Part shown: positions 6,720 through 12,629 of the stretch, in pieces
Layout: the number at the start of each line of letters is the position of its first letter
Position numbering within the stretch: position 1 is the first letter of the stretch
Source: Gammaproteobacteria bacterium
GTDB lineage: Bacteria > Pseudomonadota > Gammaproteobacteria > Immundisolibacterales > Immundisolibacteraceae
DNA length: 12,629 bases
Reading direction: 5' to 3'
NCBI GenBank assembly: GCA_003526065.1
Contig: DQBD01000078.1
Coordinates: 1-12,629 of the forward strand
Notes under the pieces: model-generated
Databases searched by the model: none
What the model saw: the letters and a program-made list of their open reading frames with translations, nothing else
What the model was told of the DNA's origin: nothing
Made by a program: the position numbers and the translations under genes

Positions 6720-7613
6720 TCAGCGACGAACGGCGTCGGTGCGTTCGCGTGCCGCCGTGGCATACAGCAGGGTCGTGATCTGCTCCGAGATCAGCCCCAT
6801 CAGAAACACCACCACGGCGGTCGTGAACAGTACGGCACTGGCGTTGGTGAAGCGCCCGTCGGTGGCGTAGGTGTACACGTAATTGAGCAGGCCCGCGGCG
6901 AAACTCAGGCCAGACAGCGGCGCGAAAATCTTCAGCGGCGAGTACAGCGTGGCGACCCGGAAGATGATCAGCAGGAAGCGGGCGCCGTCGCGCAGCGGGC
7001 GGATGTGGCTGCTGCCCGTGCGTCGGGCCGCCACGATGGGCTCGTAGGCCACCGCGTAGCCAGCGCGGAAAAACGCCATGGTGATGCTGGTGGGGTACGA
7101 GAAGCCGTTGGGCAGCAGGAACAGAAATTCGCGGAACTTCTCGGCCCGCACCGCGCGGAAGCCCGACGTCAGGTCGGCGATTTTCTGGCCGGTCATGTAG
7201 TTGGCGATGCGGTTGTACAGGCGGTTGGCCAGGGAGCGGCCGACGCTGGCCTGGGACGTGGCGTCGCGGGCGCCGACGACCATGTCGAAGCCTTCGTTCA
7301 GGCGTGTCAGCAGGCGTGGGATATCGGCCGGGTCGTGCTGGCCGTCGGCATCCATGAACACGATCACCTCGCCGTGCGCCGCGCGGGCGCCGGACTTGAT
7401 GGCACCGCCATTGCCGACACTGTAGCGGTGGCGCACTTCCTGCACGCCGTGGCGAGCACACAGGGCGGCAGTGTCGTCGGTCGAGCCGTCGTTGACGACG
7501 ATTACCTGCGCCTGCGGGAAGCGCTCGCGCAGCACCGGCAGCAGTCGCTCCAGGGCGGGCGCTTCATTGCGCGCCGGCAGCACGATGGACAGCTCGCAGG
7601 GGGCGTCAGTCAT
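6720..7613 (-). CDS. Membrane-anchored family 2 glycosyltransferase, polyprenyl-phosphate sugar synthase-like (DPM1/GtrB type)
   Basis: This is a 297-aa inverting GT-A glycosyltransferase that probably moves a sugar from a nucleotide-sugar to a polyprenyl phosphate on the inner face of the cytoplasmic membrane. The catalytic domain spans about 7-200, with SIVLPARNE, VIVVNDGSTDDT (37-48), GNGGAIKSGA and the metal-binding DAD in FMDADGQHDP (88-90), then ADLTSGFRAVR. Two C-terminal hydrophobic segments (about 227-250 and 258-284) would anchor it, as in undecaprenyl-phosphate glucosyl/mannosyl transferases. The sugar cannot be assigned. ATG 7611-7613 is preceded by AGGG at 7 bases. It lies on the same strand as the two GT-C proteins at 8619-12496, although phzF on the opposite strand lies between. 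GT-C enzymes use polyprenyl-phosphate sugars, so it may supply their donor; this is inference. Confidence 0.82.
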   Translation of the reverse strand: MTDAPCELSIVLPARNEAPALERLLPVLRERFPQAQVIVVNDGSTDDTAALCARHGVQEVRHRYSVGNGGAIKSGARAAHGEVIVFMDADGQHDPADIPRLLTRLNEGFDMVVGARDATSQASVGRSLANRLYNRIANYMTGQKIADLTSGFRAVRAEKFREFLFLLPNGFSYPTSITMAFFRAGYAVAYEPIVAARRTGSSHIRPLRDGARFLLIIFRVATLYSPLKIFAPLSGLSFAAGLLNYVYTYATDGRFTNASAVLFTTAVVVFLMGLISEQITTLLYATAARERTDAVRR

Positions 7614-7729
7614 GAAGAAACCCTGAGTAACGAAAGGATCGAGAATGCACCGATGGTGACACAGCCGGTCGCCCGGTGACGGCCGTACACTGGCTGCCTG
7701 TCGTGATTTCGGGCGGAGGTGTGCGCACG
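7614..7729. other. Divergent intergenic region between the GT2 and PhzF genes
   Basis: These 116 bp separate divergent starts and should hold promoters for both genes. I found no good -35/-10 pair on either strand. The only clear signal is the GGAGG of the PhzF gene at 7715-7719. Confidence 0.4.
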
Positions 7730-8635
7730 ATGCAAGTGTCTTTGTACACGGTGGATGTGTTCACCCGACAGCCGTTTGGCGGTGCGCAGGTGGCCGTACT
7801 GCCCGATGCCGCCGGTGTGCCGGTGGCGCAGATGCAGCGTATTGCCAGCGAACTGAACCTGCCCACCAGCGTGTTTCTGACGGCGGGCCGGGCAGCCGAA
7901 AGCTGGCACATTCGCGTGTTCACGCCGGACGAGGAAGTGGATTTCGCGGCCCATGCGATTCTGGCGGCCGGCCACGCGTTGGCGCTCGACGGTCACCTGC
8001 CGGCTAGCGGTGAGGTGGAACTGCTGCATGCCTTCGGGTCGGTGCGGACACGCGTGGAGCCGCAGGCCGACGGCACGGTGTTCGTGCAGTTCAGTCGCAC
8101 CGTGCATCCGGTGATCGACCGCTTCGTGCCGTCGCCCGAGGAACTGGCCGGCATCCTGTCGTTGCCGCGCCGCGAACTGGTGCAGCGCGACCTGCAGCCG
8201 CTGCTGGTGGCCTGTGAGCGCCCTTACTTGATGGTGCCCGTGCACCGCATGGAGGCGGTGCGGCAGGCACGATTCGATGCCGGCGCCTGGGCGCGCTCGC
8301 ACGCGCCGGCCATGCTGGCGCAGGAACTGATGCTGTTCAGCCGTCAGTGCGAGAGTACGCAGGCCGACTTTCATACCCGCCTGCTGGGGCCGGCCATCGG
8401 TCCGCGCGAGGATCCACCGGTCGGTGCGGCGCTGCCGGCCTTCGCCGCGTACCTGGCGGCACAGCCGACGGTGCGTCCCGGCACGCATACCCTGACCGTG
8501 GAGCGTGGCCTCGATGCCACGCGCAAGAGCCTGCTGCAGGCCGAGTTCGACAAGCGGGTGCAGCGTGGCCTGGCACTGCGGGTAGGTGGCCATGCCGTTC
8601 GGATGTTCAGCGGACACTTCAGTCTGCCGCGGTGA
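7730..8635 (+). CDS. PhzF-family protein (isomerase/epimerase fold) with altered active site
   Basis: This is a 301-aa protein of the PhzF/diaminopimelate-epimerase-like fold. The pattern YTVDVFTRQPFGGAQVAVLPDA (residues 6-27), IASELNLPTSVFL (38-50), RVFTPDEEVDFAAHAIL (62-78) and LLGPAIGPREDPPVGAAL (218-235) is that of the family. PhzF itself isomerises a phenazine precursor; most homologues have unknown substrates, and no phenazine genes are here. The usual catalytic Glu in the NLSET motif is replaced (NLPTS, T46), FAGHPT is FAAHAI (His75 kept) and EDPVTGSA is EDPPVGAA (Asp228 kept), so activity may be changed or lost. ATG 7730 is chosen because GGAGG at 7715-7719 precedes it by 10 bases and the family N-terminus begins there; an ATG at 7676 would add 18 atypical residues. 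Its end overlaps the convergent GT-C gene by 17 bp. Confidence 0.82.
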   Translation: MQVSLYTVDVFTRQPFGGAQVAVLPDAAGVPVAQMQRIASELNLPTSVFLTAGRAAESWHIRVFTPDEEVDFAAHAILAAGHALALDGHLPASGEVELLHAFGSVRTRVEPQADGTVFVQFSRTVHPVIDRFVPSPEELAGILSLPRRELVQRDLQPLLVACERPYLMVPVHRMEAVRQARFDAGAWARSHAPAMLAQELMLFSRQCESTQADFHTRLLGPAIGPREDPPVGAALPAFAAYLAAQPTVRPGTHTLTVERGLDATRKSLLQAEFDKRVQRGLALRVGGHAVRMFSGHFSLPR

Positions 8636-10550
8636 GTTCTGCCTCGGCACGACGGCGGCTCAGTGCCTGCTCCAGTACCTTCAGGTGCCCGCGGTCGGTG
8701 GCACTGAGTCCGGGTAGCTGGTGGACGTCGGCCAGCACTGCGGCGGTCAGCTCGAACCGCCCTTGCAACATCAGGAAATTCGCTTCCATCAGCCGGTAGA
8801 CCGGTTGTGGTGTTTGCCGGTACGCGGCGCGCACCCAGTCGAGGCCTTGTTCGAAACGGCCGGTCTGCAGGCAGATCTGGCCGTAGTTCATCGTCACCTG
8901 CGTCAGGCTGACGGTGTTGATGCGCGGGTTCTCGGCGGCCGCCGTCAGCCAGTCCAGCAGTGCCGGCGTCAGATCCCGGCAGGCCGGTTCCCCGGCCAGC
9001 GCACACGCGCTGAGGCTGCCCAGCGCCAGCAGCGTGGTGGGTGGCAGTGGCCGGCTGCGCAGGGCGGAGACGATGGCCTGGTGCTCGGTGGCGTCTGGCA
9101 GGGCGCCCCCGGCGGTGCGGCGCGCACGCAGCGCGCGCAGGCCGTAGCCGGTTTCCCACGGTGCCAGCGCGTAGGCACGCTGGTAGTGTTCGGCCGCCTG
9201 TGCCGGCTGGCCACGGCGGTGCAGCATGAGTTCGCCCATCATCTGCTGCGCCGAGGCGGATTGTGGGTGCTGGCGGTAAAGCGCCTCGATGATGGTCTCC
9301 TCGCTGTGCCAGGTGGCGGACCGGCCGAAGGTGCCGAAGCCCAGGGCCAGTGACGTTGCCACGCCGAGCGCGCCGTACAGTGCGGCGCGTCCGGTGCGGC
9401 GGGCGAACACCGTCACGCCGTACACGGTGGCCAGCAGCGGGCCCAGACTCGGCAGGTAGTTGCGGTGCTCATGGGCGATCTCCAGTGGCACCACGGTCGA
9501 TTCCATGGCATGGCCGGCCAGGAACCACAGCACGGCCAGTGTCACTACCGGCGCGCGCCGGCGCAGTGCGATGGCTGCCGCCAGGGCCAGCAGCCAGCCG
9601 GCCAGCGCGGCCAGTGTGGTCCACGGCGCCAGCAGGCCGGTGGAGAGCGCGATGTCGTCGTGATAGAGCCCCAGCCGGCCCGGCGTCGGCAACAGAATCA
9701 GGCCGACGTAGAACCACAGCACGCGCGCCTCGGTCAGCAGGCGTTCGTCGAGGGTGAACGGCCGCCCGCCATAGCCGTCCAGCAGCCAGCCCGGCTGCCA
9801 GGCCAGCAGGCCCAGGCCGAGCAGCGCCGGCGCCAGCACGGTGACGGCGAAGAAACCGTTTGCGAACCGGCGGCCCTGGTCGTGCGCCGCGCCGGTGCCC
9901 CGCCACAGGCACAGCTCCAGCACGGCAAGATACAGCGGCAGCAACAGGGCGTTTTCCTTGGCCAGCGCGCCGAGCCCGACGCCCACCACGAGACTGCTCA
10001 GCAGCAGCGCCGCCCCACCGCGCCTGTCCTCGGCCAGGCGCTGGCGGCCGGCCAGCCACAGCCAGCCGCCGGCCAGTACCCACAGGGCGGAAAGACTGGT
10101 CATGCGCTGCACCACGTACAGCACCGAGGTCAGTTGCAGCGGGTGCAGCCCCCACAGCAATGCCGTGAACAGCGCCACCGCGGCACTGCTCTCACCCGCC
10201 CCCAGTCGGCGTGCCACCCGGCCGACCAGGGCGTACACCAGCAGTACGTTGAGCAGGTGGATGGCGAGGTTGGTCAGCTTGAAGGCGAGCGGGTAGAAGC
10301 CGCCGGCCCGGTAATGGTCCAGCGCGAACGACAGCGCTGCCAGCGGCCGGCCGAGGGGGCCGCTGGTGTTGGAGGTGGCAGCGGTGTAGAGGTTCTGCAC
10401 CGTCAGCGTCGTCACCGCCACGGTCGGGTTGTTGACGATGTTCGGGTAGTCGTCGAACACGAACGGCCCGCGCAGGCCGGGCAGGTAGGCCAGCACCACC
10501 AGCGCCAGCACGGCGGCCAGCGCCAGCCGGCGGGTCGACGCGGTCTTCAT
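8619..10550 (-). CDS. Integral-membrane GT-C/TMTC-like protein with C-terminal TPR domain, downstream copy
   Basis: This is a 643-aa predicted membrane glycosyltransferase-like protein. About a dozen hydrophobic segments fill residues 9-410. Features shared with TMTC-type GT-C proteins are an acidic pair FDD (D33, D34) in the first extracytoplasmic loop, SGPLGRPLAALSFALDHY (63-80), HPLQLTSVLYVVQRM (136-150) and an AKENALLLPLY segment (K198, E199). Further motifs are TEARVLWFY (273-281), GLYHDDIALS (294-303) and PLEIAHEHRNYLP (355-367). Residues about 425-630 form TPR-like helical repeats, probably periplasmic, with a cysteine pair C516/C524 matching one in the upstream paralogue. TMTC proteins are protein O-mannosyltransferases in eukaryotes; in bacteria such proteins are mostly uncharacterised. 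The ATG forms an ATGA overlap with the upstream gene, so translation is probably coupled. O-antigen ligase/PglL-type enzymes are a less likely alternative because the motifs do not fit. Confidence 0.72.
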   Translation of the reverse strand: MKTASTRRLALAAVLALVVLAYLPGLRGPFVFDDYPNIVNNPTVAVTTLTVQNLYTAATSNTSGPLGRPLAALSFALDHYRAGGFYPLAFKLTNLAIHLLNVLLVYALVGRVARRLGAGESSAAVALFTALLWGLHPLQLTSVLYVVQRMTSLSALWVLAGGWLWLAGRQRLAEDRRGGAALLLSSLVVGVGLGALAKENALLLPLYLAVLELCLWRGTGAAHDQGRRFANGFFAVTVLAPALLGLGLLAWQPGWLLDGYGGRPFTLDERLLTEARVLWFYVGLILLPTPGRLGLYHDDIALSTGLLAPWTTLAALAGWLLALAAAIALRRRAPVVTLAVLWFLAGHAMESTVVPLEIAHEHRNYLPSLGPLLATVYGVTVFARRTGRAALYGALGVATSLALGFGTFGRSATWHSEETIIEALYRQHPQSASAQQMMGELMLHRRGQPAQAAEHYQRAYALAPWETGYGLRALRARRTAGGALPDATEHQAIVSALRSRPLPPTTLLALGSLSACALAGEPACRDLTPALLDWLTAAAENPRINTVSLTQVTMNYGQICLQTGRFEQGLDWVRAAYRQTPQPVYRLMEANFLMLQGRFELTAAVLADVHQLPGLSATDRGHLKVLEQALSRRRAEAELTAAD

Positions 10551-12496
10551 GATTCTGTGTCAGTTCCGTGATGCCGCGTTTCGCGTTGGCGACCCTCGGC
10601 AATGGCGGCGGCAAGATCTGCGAGCGCTTTGTCCTGTCGTACGGGCGCCCGTTGATTGGCGGCTTGCAGGCGTTGCAGATTGAACTCGGCATTGTCCCAC
10701 TGGCCCAGCGCCATGAAGATGTTGGCCTGTTCAAACAGCGGATGCAGGTAGTGAGGGTCGAGGGTGAATGAGCGCTCGAACGCGTTGAGCGCTTGCTGAA
10801 CGCTTCCCTGCTCGATATGGGCCAGACCGAGCATGAACTCCAGTTGCGAGCGATCGCGGTGCTCCACGGGCGCGGAAATGTACGTCGTCAGCCAGTGGGT
10901 CATGTCCGCGGCCATGAACGTGCAAACCTTGCGCAGGCATTGGCTTTGCGTCTCAAGGGCACGGTACCCAAAGGCCGACAATGGTTGCTCGCGCAGCAGA
11001 TCGGCAAGCTCCGCCTGGACATCGTCCGGGATTTGCAGCCCGGCTGTACGGGCGGTGAGGTAGTAATTGAAGTAATAGCCCGCTTCGTACGGCGCCGCCT
11101 GTTGGGCGGCCCGCAACTGCGCCAGCGCGTCGGCGTAGCGGCGCCGTTTGGCCAGTTCGGAAGCGTAATCGTTGCGTGACTGCGCGGACTCGGGGTGATG
11201 CTCCACCTGGTAGCGGTAAAAGCGATCGGACTCACCCCATTCCCAGGCGCGCAGGGTGGTCGTGGCGCCGAGTACGCCGAGTACCAGGACCAGGGTGGCC
11301 GCGCCGGCCCGCCGCGGCAGACGTGCGGTTACCCGGGCGAGCGCCCAGCCCACCCCTATACACAGGCCGACCATTGGCAGGTAATTGCGGTGTTCGTGGG
11401 CGATCTCCAGCGGTATGAGCGTCGATTCCATCAGGTGTCCGGCGAAGAACCAGAGGATGGCAAAGCCCGCCAGCGGTGCCCGGGGCAGCAGCCTGAACCC
11501 CAGCCAAACCAGCGCAGCGATGCCCAGCAGCGCCGGTAACGTGGTCCAGGGCGACAACAGACTGGTCGAAAGGGCGATGTCGTCGTGATACAGGCCGAAG
11601 GCGTCGATGCGTGGCAGTGCGAACAGTCCAAGGTAGAACCACAGCACCCGCGCTTCGGTGAGCTGGCGCTCAAGCAGCGTGAACGGCCGCGCGGCGTATC
11701 CGGGTTCGACTTTCCAAGCCAGAAGGGCAGCACATAGACCAGCGGCCAGCCACAGGGCGAAACGGGTAACACGACCACTCCGCCCTGGCCGCTCCAGCCA
11801 GCGCCAGTAAGGCGCCTGCGGGTAAAGCAGGCGATCGCACAGCGGGTAAAGCAGTGCCAGCAGGGCGGCGTTTTCTTTGGTGAACAGCCCCAGCAGCGCC
11901 AGCAGCGAGGCGGCGAGCACCCAGGGCGCGGCGCGGCCAAGCAACGCCGTGCGGTCCGTCGGCCGGGACTGAACCAGCGCCTCGCGCGCCTTGAGCGCGC
12001 ACAGCAGCGTCGCGAGCACGAACAGCGTGCTCAGACTTGCCATACGCTGCACCACGTACAGCACAGGCGAAAGCGCCAGCGGATGCAGGGCGAACACGGC
12101 GGCGGCGAGCAGCGCCAGACGGTTGCGCGAAGTTGCTTCGTGCGGCCACGTGGCGCCAGCCAAGCGCCGCGCCAGCGCGTACACCAGCAGCACGTTGACC
12201 AGGTGAATGGCGAGGTTGGTGGCCTTGAAGGCCGGGGCGCTGTAGCCGTTGGCGAAATAGTGGTTCAGCGCGAATGACAGATACGCCACAGGGCGTTTGA
12301 GTGGTCCCGACTCCAGCGACCAGGCGGCGCGCCACAAGTCGTCCAGGGCAAGGCGCTGCACCCGCAGCGAGGCGTTCTGCAGAATGTTGGTGGTGTCGTC
12401 GAACAGCCAAGGGCCACCGAGGCCCGGACTATAGGTAAATGCTGTTATTGCTACCAGAGCAGACAGGGCGGCCAGCTGATGCAAGGTGCGTGACAT
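10547..12496 (-). CDS. Integral-membrane GT-C/TMTC-like protein with C-terminal TPR domain, upstream copy next to the pilin gene
   Basis: This is a 649-aa paralogue of the gene that follows it, collinear over its whole length. Hydrophobic segments occupy about 8-415. Shared motifs are FDD (D33, D34) after the first segment, SGPLKRPVAYLSFALNHY (63-80), HPLALSPVLYVVQRM (138-152), TKENAALLALLYP (K207, E208), TEARVLWFYLG (280-290), GLYHDDIALSTSLL (301-314) and PLEIAHEHRNYLP (362-374). TPR-like repeats lie at about 436-470 and 550-612, the latter with a regular TPR (LGLAHIEQGSVQQALNAFER). C520/C525 correspond to the pair in the second copy, which suggests a disulfide in a periplasmic domain. The ATG at 12494-12496 lies only six bases after the T tract of the pilin-gene terminator and has no Shine-Dalgarno sequence, so expression may rely on read-through from pilA or on an unseen promoter inside pilA. 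The role is probably transfer of a lipid-linked sugar to protein, plausibly pilin; this is inferred. Confidence 0.72.
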   Translation of the reverse strand: MSRTLHQLAALSALVAITAFTYSPGLGGPWLFDDTTNILQNASLRVQRLALDDLWRAAWSLESGPLKRPVAYLSFALNHYFANGYSAPAFKATNLAIHLVNVLLVYALARRLAGATWPHEATSRNRLALLAAAVFALHPLALSPVLYVVQRMASLSTLFVLATLLCALKAREALVQSRPTDRTALLGRAAPWVLAASLLALLGLFTKENAALLALLYPLCDRLLYPQAPYWRWLERPGRSGRVTRFALWLAAGLCAALLAWKVEPGYAARPFTLLERQLTEARVLWFYLGLFALPRIDAFGLYHDDIALSTSLLSPWTTLPALLGIAALVWLGFRLLPRAPLAGFAILWFFAGHLMESTLIPLEIAHEHRNYLPMVGLCIGVGWALARVTARLPRRAGAATLVLVLGVLGATTTLRAWEWGESDRFYRYQVEHHPESAQSRNDYASELAKRRRYADALAQLRAAQQAAPYEAGYYFNYYLTARTAGLQIPDDVQAELADLLREQPLSAFGYRALETQSQCLRKVCTFMAADMTHWLTTYISAPVEHRDRSQLEFMLGLAHIEQGSVQQALNAFERSFTLDPHYLHPLFEQANIFMALGQWDNAEFNLQRLQAANQRAPVRQDKALADLAAAIAEGRQRETRHHGTDTES

Positions 12497-12502
12497 GGGT
12501 TC

Positions 12503-12530
12503 AAAAAAAAGGCGGCCGAAGCCGCCTTTT
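12503..12530 (-). terminator. Intrinsic terminator after the pilin gene, UUCG tetraloop
   Basis: On the minus strand a perfect 10-bp stem (AAAAGGCGGC with GCCGCCTTTT, bases 12530-12521 and 12516-12507) encloses the loop TTCG closed by C-G, the very stable cUUCGg type. A run of eight T follows, ending at 12503. It lies 30 bases after the pilin stop and six bases before the start of the next gene. It should end most pilA transcripts, limiting the amount of downstream GT-C mRNA. Confidence 0.88.
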
Positions 12531-12560
12531 CAGGTATTCATACGTTGCTGCCGGTTGCTG

Positions 12561-12629
12561 TTAAGTACGCGGCAGATATTTCGTCGGAACGGTGCTGCCG
12601 CTGCCCGTATTCGTCCACTGCAGGTTGCC
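12561..12629 (-). CDS. pilA: Major type IV pilin, C-terminal end only (partial)
   Basis: Only the last 22 codons and the stop are in the window; the gene continues past the right edge. Translation gives GNLQWTN, a Gly/Ser/Thr stretch and then VPTKYLPRT before TAA. The pattern of an aromatic W-x-(C) strand followed by KYLP close to the end is typical of PilA-type major pilins. The two cysteines that usually flank this segment and form the disulfide-bonded D-loop are not seen: W-T-N stands where W-x-C is common, and P-R-T ends the protein where a Cys is common. The chain ends in Thr. Pilins are extruded from the inner membrane to form type IV pili for twitching, adhesion and DNA uptake. A strong terminator and the GT-C pair follow. 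A minor pilin cannot be excluded from so short a piece. Confidence 0.72.
   Translation of the reverse strand, partial: GNLQWTNTGSGSTVPTKYLPRT

Noticed and set aside
6645..7679. A 344-codon plus-strand frame opposite the GT2 gene
   Set aside because: It shows no motifs and overlaps the end of the methyltransferase gene; the minus strand has clear glycosyltransferase motifs.
7610..8650. A 346-codon minus-strand frame opposite the PhzF gene
   Set aside because: The composition is that of an antisense shadow; PhzF-family motifs and a good ribosome-binding site are on the plus strand.
9465..10571. A 368-codon open frame on the plus strand opposite the second GT-C gene
   Set aside because: The translation is low-complexity Gln/Arg/His-rich, and the opposite strand encodes a coherent membrane protein with a close paralogue.
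8619..12496. Annotation as O-antigen ligase or PglL/TfpO-type oligosaccharyltransferase
   Set aside because: The FDD first-loop pair, the HPLxxxxVLYVVQRM and KEN segments and the HEHRNYLP motif fit TMTC-like GT-C/TPR proteins better; no Wzy_C-type pattern was recognised.
1..12629. tRNA, rRNA, CRISPR arrays, insertion sequences, prophage or defence genes
   Set aside because: None was seen: no regularly spaced repeats, no transposase motifs, no terminal inverted repeats with target duplications and no tRNA-like cloverleaf were noticed by eye.

Overview
The window is a GC-rich, densely packed chromosomal segment that most likely comes from a gammaproteobacterium. The main evidence is the lpoA-yraN-gmhA gene order: LpoA is largely confined to gammaproteobacteria, and this synteny is known from Pseudomonas and, with diaA, from E. 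coli. A type IV pilin end and an LPS heptose pathway confirm a Gram-negative. I cannot name the genus. The first 30 bases (a G10 ... C10 block) look like a contig edge, and the first gene is cut there. Layout, left to right. (1) Bases 2-2650, plus strand: a four-gene unit lpoA(partial)-yraN-gmhA-hldC with stop/start overlaps, ending in an intrinsic terminator at 2749-2772. It joins peptidoglycan-synthase activation with two steps of ADP-heptose synthesis for the LPS core. (2) Bases 2772-3638, minus strand: sseA, a two-domain 3-mercaptopyruvate sulfurtransferase. (3) After a 162-bp divergent intergenic region, bases 3801-6712, plus strand: a GAF-GGDEF-EAL cyclic-di-GMP enzyme with all key motifs intact, then a SAM-dependent methyltransferase. 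(4) Bases 6720-7613, minus strand: a membrane-anchored family 2 glycosyltransferase resembling polyprenyl-phosphate sugar synthases. (5) Bases 7730-8635, plus strand: a divergent PhzF-family protein. (6) Bases 8619-12496, minus strand: two tandem paralogous integral-membrane proteins with a GT-C/TMTC-like core and a C-terminal TPR domain, overlapping by 4 bp. (7) Bases 12561-12629, minus strand: the last 22 codons of a type IV pilin gene, separated from the tandem pair by a UUCG-loop terminator. The most interesting part is the right-hand third. Two TMTC-like GT-C proteins sit directly behind a pilin gene, where pilin glycosyltransferases or pilin accessory genes are found in several gammaproteobacteria. 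A polyprenyl-phosphate-sugar-synthase-like GT2 lies nearby on the same strand. The visible pilin tail lacks cysteines and ends in Ser/Thr-rich sequence and a C-terminal Thr. I propose, as inference only, a pilin or surface-protein O-glycosylation module built on TMTC-type rather than PglL/TfpO-type enzymes. No tRNA, rRNA, CRISPR array, insertion sequence or phage gene was seen.
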